Shown one piece after another: positions 11,703 through 20,219 of a DNA stretch of 55,919 nucleotides. The DNA lies in NCBI RefSeq assembly GCF_000186865.1, contig NW_008705569.1:1356585-1412503 (forward strand), in the 5' to 3' direction. How positions within the stretch are numbered: the first letter of the stretch is position 1; the number at the start of each line of letters is the position of its first letter. Made by a program: the position numbers and the translations under genes. The DNA comes from Aureococcus anophagefferens. Lineage: Eukaryota > Sar > Pelagophyceae > Pelagomonadales > Pelagomonadaceae. The notes under the pieces are model-generated. The model was given only the letters and a program-made list of their open reading frames with translations, did no database searches and had not been told where the DNA came from.

Positions 11703-11710
11703 GGGCAGCC
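11703..11710 (+). promoter_or_regulatory. GGGCAGCC motif near start codon
   Basis: GGGCAGCC lies 24 bp before the ATG of the WW gene. The same octamer occurs upstream of other genes in this window (20129, 24271, 24302, 24341, 54138; GGGCAGCT at 36350), often 20-35 bp from an ATG. A leader or initiator element is a hypothesis only. Confidence 0.25.
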
Positions 11711-11726
11711 CTTACAAGCCCTAACG

Positions 11727-12263
11727 ATGCCTCCACCCAAGGAGGCGCGGAGGCCCTCCGAGGTCCGGCGGCGGACCCACAACTTCGGCGCGGCGCCGGC
11801 GGCGCCGGCGCAGCCCCGGGGCCCGCCCCCGCGGCAGCCGCCGCCGCCGCAGGCCAGGGCCGTGCCCGCCTTCCCCGAGCCGAAGCACGAGCCCAAGGGC
11901 CCGCTGCGCAAGGTCGACAGCCTCAACGAGTACAAGGGCCAGCGCGCGTCGGCGGCGCAGCACTACTCGCCCATCGCCCGGCCCTCGGCGGGCGGCATCC
12001 AGCGCGTGTCGCTGAGCGCCATGGCGGGCAACAAGAACGTAAAATTCATGCCGCCGAAGAACGCCGCGCCGCCGAAGCTCCTCGCCAAGGCCGCGCCGCC
12101 CCGCGACGCGCCCAAGCCGACGGGCGCGAGGATACACCAGCACGCGCCCGCGGCCGAGAAGACGCTCTCGCCCGAGTGGACCCAGCACTGGGACGAGGAG
12201 GTCGGCTCCCACTACTACTTCAACTCGACGACCGGCGAGGCGACCTGGGTCCAGCCGACCTAG
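11727..12263 (+). CDS. Small WW-domain protein
   Basis: 178 residues from the ATG at 11727. The upstream part of the frame opens only with GTG. The first 140 residues are basic, Pro/Ala-rich and disordered-looking (PPPRQPPPPQ, KFMPPKNAAPPK). The C-terminal 32 residues are one WW domain: W-x-x-HWDEEVGSHYYFN-x-x-TGEATWVQP, with both signature tryptophans, the YYFN strand and the closing proline. WW domains bind proline-rich ligands. This layout is seen in splicing and ubiquitin-ligase adaptors, but the partner cannot be named. Confidence 0.75.
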   Translation: MPPPKEARRPSEVRRRTHNFGAAPAAPAQPRGPPPRQPPPPQARAVPAFPEPKHEPKGPLRKVDSLNEYKGQRASAAQHYSPIARPSAGGIQRVSLSAMAGNKNVKFMPPKNAAPPKLLAKAAPPRDAPKPTGARIHQHAPAAEKTLSPEWTQHWDEEVGSHYYFNSTTGEATWVQPT

Positions 12264-12581
12264 CGTAACGGGTCCCCGGGAGGGTCCGCGGTCGCCGCAC
12301 GCATGCGGCTCGAGGTGCGCCGGCGCGCGCGCGCACGGCGTCGGCAGACGGTCACTGAGACGGTCGACGGCGTCGGCGCGCGCCGCGCTGCCACCGATCC
12401 ACCGTGCGACGCGAACCGTCGCAAGCACCAACGAGCACGCCGACGCGCGCGGGCGCGGATCGACCTACGCTGGTGCGCCACGAGCACCAACGCGCGCGTC
12501 GGACACGACTCGCTACGAACTGCGCGCCTGCAGCGCCGCGGCCACGACTCGCCGCGCGACGCGCCGCCGCCGCCTGAGGCG
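12264..12581. other. 318-bp intergenic region between WW and nuclease genes
   Basis: No ORF with coding character. It holds short imperfect repeats of AGCACCAACG (near 12424 and 12484) within GC-rich simple sequence, and no TATA box. It presumably contains the 3' end of the WW gene and the promoter of the nuclease gene. Confidence 0.4.
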
Positions 12582-13673
12582 ATGGGCATCACGGGCCTGA
12601 ACAAGTTATTGCGGCCCCTGTCGCGCGACGTCGACGCGCGCGACTACGCGCAGCTCGCGGCGGGCGTCGACGGCTCCGCCTGGCTCCACCGGGCCTACTG
12701 GGGCGCCGTCGCCGAGGACGTCGACGAGCCGGCCGAGCTCGAGGCGCGCGTCTGCGCGTATTTCGAGAAGTACGCCGCCGTGCTCGCGACGGAGCTCGAC
12801 GTCGCCGTCACCGTCGTCTTCGACGGCGCGCCGCCGGCCCAGAAACGGGCGAAGACGCTCAAGGGGACCGCCGGCCCGCCGCGGCCGTCGCCGCAGAGCT
12901 TCGTCGCCGCGGTCCGTAACACACTCGCGCCGCTGCGGAACTGCGCGACGCTCGTCGCGCCCGCCGAGGCCGACGCGCAGCTCGCGTTCCTCGCGCGGCG
13001 CGGCGACGTCGACGTCGTGCTCACGGACGACGCGGACCTCGTCGCCTTTGGGTGCCCGCGCGTGCTCCTCGGCGCGCGCGTCGTCGACGGCGACGGCGAA
13101 AGCGGCCGCACGCTCCGGGGCGACGAGTTCGCGCTCGCGGACCTCGGCGCGGACGCCGCGGGCCACCCGGCGCGCTTCTGCGACTGGTCCGAGGACGCCT
13201 TCCTGAGCTTCTGCGTCGCGTGCGGCTGCGACTACTGCCCGCAGGTCCGCGGCGTCGGGCCCGTGCGCGCCCGCGAGCTCGTCGAGTCGCAGCGCGACCC
13301 GGAGCGCGTCGCCGCCGCGCTCGCCGAACTGCCCAACGCGCCGCCGGACTACGCCGCGACCTTCCGGCGGGCCTTCGCGCTCTTCCGCCACCAGCGCGTC
13401 GTCGACCCGTCGACGGGCGACGAGGCGCACCTCCGGCCCATCGCGGGCCTGGACCGGTCCCTGCTGGGGCTACCGCCCTTCGACGGCGACGGCCGCGACG
13501 ACTTCGTCGAGCTCTTCGGGCCCCTCGCCGCGCGCGGCGGGGGCGACGCGTCGCCCGCGGACGCGCCCGCGGCCGCGGAGGCCGCGTTCGAGCAGGACAC
13601 GGACGAGGACGCCGGCGCTCCGCCGGCGGCGCGGCGGGCGCGCAAGCGAGAGGCGCCGCGCTGCTTCGTGTAA
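12582..13673 (+). CDS. XPG/Rad2-family nuclease (FEN1/EXO1-like)
   Basis: 363 residues from ATG 12582 (MGITGLNKLLRP; family members begin MGI-x-GL). Family nucleases cut flap or 5' ends with two metal ions held by acidic residues. These are visible as GVDGSAWLHR (N region), VVFDGAPP, PAEADAQLAFL, VLTDDADLVAFG and CGCDYCPQVRGVGP with the helix-hairpin-helix start. FEN1 is about 380 residues with a C-terminal PCNA box; this protein ends KREAPRCFV with no clear Q-x-x-(L/I)-x-x-FF box. EXO1 is normally longer. It is therefore a compact EXO1/FEN paralogue acting in replication, repair or recombination. Confidence 0.8.
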   Translation: MGITGLNKLLRPLSRDVDARDYAQLAAGVDGSAWLHRAYWGAVAEDVDEPAELEARVCAYFEKYAAVLATELDVAVTVVFDGAPPAQKRAKTLKGTAGPPRPSPQSFVAAVRNTLAPLRNCATLVAPAEADAQLAFLARRGDVDVVLTDDADLVAFGCPRVLLGARVVDGDGESGRTLRGDEFALADLGADAAGHPARFCDWSEDAFLSFCVACGCDYCPQVRGVGPVRARELVESQRDPERVAAALAELPNAPPDYAATFRRAFALFRHQRVVDPSTGDEAHLRPIAGLDRSLLGLPPFDGDGRDDFVELFGPLAARGGGDASPADAPAAAEAAFEQDTDEDAGAPPAARRARKREAPRCFV

Positions 13674-13812
13674 GTCGTAGAGGCTCGAGCTCTCAGGCAG
13701 AGATAAGTGCACGGTCGCTGCACTGCCAAGATTCGTGTGGAGTCGGTTTCATCTTGTGCCTCGCGTTGCGATACTTTGCGAGGCTAGCGGCGCCGCCGCG
13801 GGACACGGTCCG

Positions 13813-15065
13813 ATGGCGACGGACTCGGTTTCAGCGCACGTGGCGGCGCAGCAGAAGAAATGGGAGGAATACCTCGCGAAGCACGCGGTGGAGAAAATCT
13901 ACCGCGACATGACCGCTGAGATGATCGCCGAGCAGCCCGAGTCGCCGGCGCGCCGCGCGGCGCCCGACGGCCGACGCGCGCCTCCGATCCCGAGCGCGCG
14001 TGTTCACAGGTCAAATTCATGTACGCCTACCTCGCGAAGAACTACCCGGAGGTCACGGCCGGCGAGGCCGGCGGCGCGGCGCCGCCCGCGGCCGACGAGC
14101 CCGCGGCCGACGCGGCCGAGGAGGAGGCCTACGACAGCGAGCTCGAGGAGGACGACGACGAGGACTACGCCGACTTCATCCCCGCCAAGCCCGTGGACAA
14201 GACGAAGAAGCGCGGCTCCATCGTCAGCGAGAAGGTCGAGGTCGCGGACGACTGGAAGCCCCCGGTCTACGACAAGCCCGACGCGGACACGAAGTTCGTC
14301 ACGGACATCCTGCCCAAGCTCTTCTTCCTCAGCGGCCTCACGCGCAAGGAGCTCGGCGTCCTCGTGGGCGCCATGAAGGAGATCCCCTTCGCGCCGGGCG
14401 CGGACATCATCAAGCAGGGCGAGGAGGGCGACATGTTCTACATCGTCAAGGACGGCATCTGCGACATCGACGTCGAGGGCGTCGGCAAGGTCATGGAGAT
14501 CCCCTGCCCGTCCAAGGAGGACCCGACCGTGCTCCGGCGCTACTTCGGGGAGCTCGCGCTGCTCTACGACGCGCCGCGCGCGGCGACGGTGAAGGCGCGC
14601 GACGCGGTCACGTGCTTCGGCCTCGACCGCAAGACCTTCAAGTCCATCCTCCAGGACACGGCGACGAAGCAGCGCCTCCTCTACGCCGACTTCCTCGCCC
14701 AGGTGCCCCTCTTCAAGGGCTTCTCGCAGGACAAGCTCAACTCGCTCTGCGACGCGCTCCAGGCCAAGGACTTCGAGCAGGGCGACGTCATCATCAAGGA
14801 GGGCGACCACGGCCACGACTTCTACATCATCGAGACGGGCACGGCGGAGTGCACCCAGTCCATCTCCGGCGCCGAGGTCTCCGTCTGCCCGACGCTCGGC
14901 TCCGGCGCGTTCTTCGGCGAGCTCGCGTTGCTCAAGGACGCGCCCCGCGCGGCGACGGTGACGGCGTCCTCGAAACTCTCGACGGTCCGCATCGACCGGG
15001 CAACCTTCAAACGCATGATCGGCGACATCTCCGCCGTCAAGAAGGACTACGCCAAGGTCAAGTAG
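13813..15065 (+). CDS. cAMP-dependent protein kinase regulatory subunit
   Basis: Exons 13813-13947 and 14010-15065 (396 residues). The N-terminal helix (EEYLAKHAVEKIYRDMTAEM then KFMYAYLAKNYPE) resembles the RII-type dimerisation/docking bundle. An acidic linker leads to the inhibitor site KKRGSIVSE, then two tandem cyclic-nucleotide-binding domains, each with the phosphate-binding signature FGELALL-x-DAPRAATV (residues ~215-230 and ~345-360). cAMP binding there releases the catalytic subunit. The intron (62 bp) ends at the AG at 14008-14009. The 5' site is inferred from reading frame as GC at 13948 (GCGCGC), since the nearest GT (13941) would shift frame. Confidence 0.9.
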
Positions 15066-15164
15066 AAGCGGGCCCGCGCGCGGCCCGCCGAGCTCCCGCG
15101 CCCGCCCCGCCGCCCCCGCCCCCCGGCCGGACGCGCCCCCACACCGATAAAGTTTCCGCATCTC

Positions 15165-18100
15165 TTACTTTTGCAGCGACCCGGGCAGGCTCGCGCGCCG
15201 CGCTGCGCGGCTCGCGTCGGCCTTGGCCTTGTTCGCCGCCGCGGTCTTGGCCGCCTGCGCCTGGAGCGCCGACGGCGCCGACCCGCCGGCGGCCCGCCGC
15301 GGGGGCGCGGCGACCGCCGGCTTCGGCGCCGGCTTCGGCACCGCCTTCGGGGGCGCCGGCTTCGCCTTGGCGGCCGGCGCCGGTTTCGGCGCGCCGCCGA
15401 AGGAGAAGGCGGGCTTTTTGGCCGCCGGCGCCGGCGCGGGCGTCGGCGCCTTGGCCTTGGGCGCGCCGCCGAAGGAGAAGGCGGGCGTCTTCGGCGCGGG
15501 CGTCGGTGCCTTGGCCTTGGGCGCGCCGCCGAACGAGAAGGCGGGCTTCTTCGGCGCGGGCGTCGGCGCGGGCGTCGGCGCCTTGGCCTTGGGCGCGCCA
15601 CCGAACGAGAAGGCGGGTTTCTTCGGCGCGGGCGTCGGCGCAGGCGTCGGTGCCTTGGCCTTGGGCGCTCCGCCGAACGAGAAGGCGGGTTTCTTCGGCG
15701 CGGGCGCCGGCGCGGGGCTCGGCGCCTTGGCCTTGGGAGCGCCACCGAAGGAGAACGCGGGTTTCGGCGCGGGCGCCGGCGCGGGGCTCGGCGCCTTGGC
15801 CTTGGGAGCGCCACCGAAGGAGAACGCGGGTTTCGGCGCGGGCGTCGGCGCCTTGGGCGCCGGCGTCTTGGCCTTGGGCGCGCCGCCGAAGGAGAATGCG
15901 GGTTTCGGCGCGGGCGTCGGCGCCGGCGTCTTGGGCGCGGGCGCCTTGGGAGCACCGAAGAAGGAGAACGCGGGAGCCTTCGGCGCCGCGGGAGCCTTGG
16001 TGGCAGCGGCCTTGGCCTTGGCAGCACGGTCCGCTTCGGCCTTGGCCTTGGCGGCGGCGTCGGCCTTGGCCTTCGCAGCCGCGTCGGCCTTAGCTTTGGC
16101 GGCAGCGTCGGCCTTCGCTTTCGCGGCGGCGTCCGCTTGAGCCTTGGCGGCGGCGTCCGCCTTGGCCTTGGCAGCCGCGTCGGCCTTGGCCTTCGCGACA
16201 GCGTCCGCCTTGGCCTTTGCGGCAGCGGCAGCGGCGTCGGCTTTCTCTTTCGCGAGCTTCGCGGCGGCATCGGCCTTGGCCTTGGCGGCCGCGTCCGCCT
16301 TCGCCTTGGCAGCCGCGTCGGCCTTAGCCTTGGCGGCAGCGTTCGCCTTGGCCTTGGCGGCGGCGTCCGCTTGAGCCTTGGCCTTTGCGGCGGCGACAGC
16401 CTGAGCCTTGGCCTTCACGTCGGCCGCCTTGGGCGCCGTGGGCTTGGGTGCTGCCTTGGCGGCGGGCTTGGGCGCTGCGGGCGCTTTCGGCGCGCCGCCG
16501 AAGGAGAAGGCGGGTTTCGGCGCGGGCTTGGGGGCCGGCGCCGGCGTCTTGGCCTTGGGCGCGCCGCCGAACGAGAAGGCCGGCTTCGGCGCGGGCGTCG
16601 GCGCCTTGGGCGCCGGCGTCTTGGCCTTGGGCGCGCCGCCGAACGAGAAGGCCGGCTTCGGCGCGGGCGCCGGCGCCTTGGGCGCCGGCGTCTTGGCCTT
16701 GGGCGCGCCGCCGAACGAGAAGGCCGGCTTCGGCGCGGGCGCCGGCGTCTTCGCCGCGAGCTTGGGCGCAGGCTTGGGCGGCGCCTTGGCCACGGGCTTG
16801 GGCGCTGGTTTCGGCGCCGGCTTGGGCGCCGGCTTGGGCGCGACCTTGGGCGCCGCGGCCTTGGGCGCCGCGGGCGCCTTGGGCGCGCCGCCGAAGGAGA
16901 ACGCGGGCTTGGGCGGCGCCTTGGGCGCGGCCTTGGGCGCGGCCTTGGGCGCGGCCTTGGGCGCCTTCGGCGCGCCGCCGAAGGAGAACGCCGGCTTCTT
17001 CGGCGCGGGCGTCTCCTTCGGCGCGGCCTTCGGGGCGGCCGCCTTCGGCGCGCCTCCGAAGGAGAAGATGGGCGCCTTGACGACGGGATTCGCGGGCGGC
17101 GCCTTCCTCGCCGGCGCCGCGGCGACCTTCGGGGCGGCCTTCGGGGCGGCCTTCGGGGCCGCCTTGGGCGGCTTGGGCGGCGCGGCGCCGAAGGCGGGCA
17201 GGTCGACCTTGGGCAGGTCGAGCTTCGGCGCCGCGACCTTGGGAGCCGCGAGCTTCGGCGCCGCCGCCGGGGCCTTGGGCGCCGCGGCCGCCTTGGGCGC
17301 GCCCGCGGACGAGACCTTGGCCTGGAGCGTCTTCGGCAGGGCCTCGACGGCGGCCTTGGCGTCCGCGACCTGCTTGGAGGCGCCGTCGACGGCCGCGGCG
17401 GCGTCCTTCCGCGCCTGCGACGCGGCCGCGGCCGTCGACTCGGCGGCGGCCACGACGGGCGCGACGGCGTCGCCGATGGACGCCGCCGTGGCCTCGTAGG
17501 CCGCGCCGACGCCGTCGACGAGGCGCTCCGCGGGGCCGAGCACCGCGCGCGCCGCGTTGTCGGCGGCGTCGATGCGGAAGCCCGCGGACACGCGGAAGAC
17601 GCGGCCGTCGGCGTCGAGGTGCACGCCGACGGCGCTCAGCGCGCCGTCGCCCTCGGCGCAGTCGATCCAGACGCGGCGCGCGTCCACGAGGGCGTCGACG
17701 CGGAAGTTCGAGAACCGCGGGCCCGCGGGGCGCCAGGGCCTCCGCCGGAGCGCGCCCGCGAGGTCCGTCGCCGCGAAGGCGTCGCCGACCAGGGTGAAGT
17801 CGGACGCGAAGAGCGCCTGCTCCTCGGGCGACGCCGGCGCGTCGGCGAGGAGGACCTCGAGCGCGGCCGCGGCGATGCCGAACCTGGGCAGGAAAAGGGT
17901 GCGAAATTCCCAACTTCAAAGGCTCCTATCTCGGTCGCTTTCCGCTCGTTTCGGCTGATTTTTCGACGAGCGATCATCTCTCGGAACGGTCTCGAAGCGT
18001 GGATGCTTTTCTCGAAACGGGCGCGCGCGGAACACTCACGTTGAAGCGACGTTGAATCACCCTTGTCCTGCCCTGTGCCGAACATGGCGGGCGCCGCGAG

Positions 18101-18721
18101 CGGCGGCGCGGCGGCCGCGACGCCGCGCGGCAGCGGGTTCCGCGGCCGCGCCAGGAAGCCGCTGAGGAAGCGCTGCACCGAGCCCTCGGCGGCGCCGGGC
18201 AGCGCGCCGCCGCGGTCCAGCGCCGCGCCGACCTCGAGCGACGTGCACTTGCCCGACCCGTCGAACGCCGCGGACCCGGCCACGAAGCTCCGGAAGGGCC
18301 CGGACGCCCCGGCGTCGCCGTAGGGCTCGACGATCGTGCCCTCGCGCGTCACCGTGAAGTAGACGCGGCCGCCGAACTCGCGGAACTCGCCCGCCGCGAA
18401 GCCGAAGTCGGAGCTCGCGGCGCGGAGCCCGCCGACCGCGGGCTTGGCCCGGCCGTAGCGCCGCTTCGTGAAGACGGCGCCCGTGCCGCGGTCCGTGAAC
18501 TCGAAGTCGTCGGCGAGCAGGGCCGGCGACACCTCGCCGAGGTCGCTGCCGACGAGCGCCGCCGCGGCGGCGAGCGCCGGCGACGTGGCCTCGGCGTCGT
18601 AGCGCTTGATGTCGACGACGCCCAGGCGCGTCGCGGACCGCTGCGCCGGCGCGGCGGGCGCCACGAACGCCGCGCAAGGCGCGAGCAGGCACAGGATGGT
18701 CGTCGCGCGCACGAGTCGCAT
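15165..18721 (-). CDS. Giant repetitive FSFGG/Pro-Ala-Lys protein with plastid-type signal and NTF2-like N-terminus
   Basis: Exons (minus) 18084-18721 and 15165-17883, phase 2, 1118 residues. Residues 1-25 (MRLVRATTILCLLAPCAAFV) are a signal peptide plus AFVAP motif, as in heterokont plastid preproteins. Residues ~35-330 contain two NTF2/SnoaL-like stretches (DDFEFTDRGTGAVF and SDFTLVGDAFAATDL). The remainder is low complexity: about 15 copies of AFSFGGAPK plus one FSFFG, separated by Pro-Ala-Lys spacers, and a central ~150-residue (KAKADAAA)n helix. FSFG cores are the hallmark of FxFG nucleoporins, yet the N-terminus predicts secretion or plastid import. Function unknown. The intron is introner IE3; splicing rebuilds PAMFGIAAAAL. 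Confidence 0.7.
17884..18075 (-). mobile_element. Introner element IE3
   Basis: 192 bp, sense with its host: begins CAGGGCAGGACAAGGGTG, ends CACCCTTTTCCTGCCCAG. The 8-bp duplication GTTCGGCA is perfect (18083-18076 and 17883-17876). Intron 17884-18083, 200 bp, GT-AG; the GT is the start of the upstream duplication. It is near-identical to IE6 (roughly 93% by eye), so a recent insertion. Confidence 0.95.
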
Positions 18722-18844
18722 CGTCACAGCCTCTTCCTCTTCCCCCTCGCGTGGCGCGAGGGCGACCGTCCGGGCACTTTGACGTCGCCGTCGACCTCGG
18801 GACGCCGTCGCCGCCGCGCGGCGCCACCCGTACACCGCGCCACC

Positions 18845-20098
18845 TTACCCGATCGCGTGCGGTATCGCCGCGTGCCGGGGCTCGGCGCCGCGCAGGACCG
18901 CGTCGAGGATCTGCTTCGCGCGGAGCGACCAGAACCAGACGTCCCTCGGCGACGCGCCCCGCTTGGAACTCCCGCGCGGCGGCTCGTCGCCGAGGTCGGC
19001 CGCGCACGAGTTGATGTCCGTCGCCGCCAGGGGCACGGACACGGAGCGGGCCGCCTGGCCCTCGAGGCTCAGCCAGAGGATGTCGTGCATGTCCACGTCG
19101 GCCGCGGCGTCGCCCCAGACGGAACCGTGGAACGCCGCGAAGCTGTAGCGCGCGCCCCGGCGGAACTTGTGGCGCGCGTCGCAGGCCGCGGCCGACCGGC
19201 GGTCGAAGCGGTCGCCGCCGACCTCGGCGCTCGCGCCGCGGAGGCGGCTGACCGTGCGGTTCGAGTTCCGGAGCCGGGCCTCCGCGGCGCGGAGCGCCGT
19301 TTTGCCGCCGAGGCAGAACGTCCCGACGGGCTCCAGGGCGCCGCAGGTGTCGCGTCCAATGACATCAACAACAGCGCCCTCGACGAGGTAGCCGGCGCGG
19401 AAGCGCCGCTGGTGCGTGTGGAAGTGCGCGCCCGCGAGGCGCCCGGCCAGCGGCATGCGCGTCGACCACCACGAGACCGTGTCGTCGCCAGGGATTTTGT
19501 AGGTCCCCCAGGGCATGGTCTGCCGCGGGCTGTGGAGCCAGACCTGGTTCACCGGCGCGCACGGCGCCGTCGCAAAGGCGAAGCGCAGCCGCACGGAGAA
19601 CGCGAGCGCGCCCGCCTCGGAAACTTTCGCGCGGACGTCGTCGGTCTCGGCCGTCGCGACGAAGGACCCCGCCGGGTCCCGGTACTCGTTGGTGAAATCG
19701 GGCCGCCCGTCGTAGGCGACGCAGGTGCCCGGGGCCCAGGACGTGTTCCACGCGCCGGACGCGTCGACGAAGTCGCCGTGCGTCTCGAAGACGTGGAAGT
19801 CGACGCCGTCGGCGCCGTCCTGCACGTGCAGGTGGTGCACGCGGAGCGGCGGCGACCCGACGGGCGCGCCGTCGGCGCCGACGGGCCCGCCGAAGAAGGA
19901 CGTGATCCGCCGGTTCCGCAGGAGCGCGTAGGGGAACTCGCAGGCGTGGGCCACCATCTCGCCGGGCAGCGTGCCGGCGGCCGAGGCGCCGGCGAGCTCG
20001 AGCTCGAGGAACGCGGCGCTCCGCGACACGACCTCGCAGCGCGGCATGCGCCGCGAGGTGCCGCGCGCGACGAGGAGCGCGACGGCTGCGCGGAGCAT
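18845..20098 (-). CDS. Secreted His-rich protein, unknown function
   Basis: 417 residues, intronless. The N-terminus (MLRAAVALLVARG) is a short hydrophobic signal-like segment. Conserved-looking metal-type motifs are VHHLHVQDG (residue ~88) with FETHGDF soon after, and AHFHTHQRRF (residue ~225) preceded by TMPWGTYKIPGDDTVSWW. Several cysteines suggest an extracellular disulfide-bonded fold. The histidine clusters recall type-2 copper or cupin-like oxygenases, but no family was recognised, so no activity is claimed. It is divergent from the gene at 20220 over a 121-bp shared upstream region containing GGGCAGCC. Confidence 0.6.
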   Translation of the reverse strand: MLRAAVALLVARGTSRRMPRCEVVSRSAAFLELELAGASAAGTLPGEMVAHACEFPYALLRNRRITSFFGGPVGADGAPVGSPPLRVHHLHVQDGADGVDFHVFETHGDFVDASGAWNTSWAPGTCVAYDGRPDFTNEYRDPAGSFVATAETDDVRAKVSEAGALAFSVRLRFAFATAPCAPVNQVWLHSPRQTMPWGTYKIPGDDTVSWWSTRMPLAGRLAGAHFHTHQRRFRAGYLVEGAVVDVIGRDTCGALEPVGTFCLGGKTALRAAEARLRNSNRTVSRLRGASAEVGGDRFDRRSAAACDARHKFRRGARYSFAAFHGSVWGDAAADVDMHDILWLSLEGQAARSVSVPLAATDINSCAADLGDEPPRGSSKRGASPRDVWFWSLRAKQILDAVLRGAEPRHAAIPHAIG

Positions 20099-20128
20099 CG
20101 GGGGATGTCACACCATCGTGTTGACCCT

Positions 20129-20136
20129 GGGCAGCC
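20129..20136 (+). promoter_or_regulatory. GGGCAGCC motif in shared promoter
   Basis: GGGCAGCC in the 121-bp gap between the divergent genes starting at 20098 and 20220, 31 bp from the minus-strand ATG. Part of the recurrent motif set listed at 11703. Confidence 0.25.
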
Positions 20137-20219
20137 CGTCCAAACGCTGAAGCGGAGGCGCCGGCCGCTGGGGTGCGGCGCTGCGTTGCCACCGCTAGCG
20201 GCGCGCCGCGAGGAGCGCC

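Noticed and set aside
13941..13942. GT donor for the PKA-R intron
   Set aside because: It would join in the wrong phase with the fixed acceptor at 14009; a GC donor at 13948 keeps the frame.
15171..18044. 957-residue Gly/Arg/Leu-rich plus-strand ORF
   Set aside because: Antisense of the Pro-Ala-Lys repeat gene; its repeats mirror that gene's codons and it runs through introner IE3.
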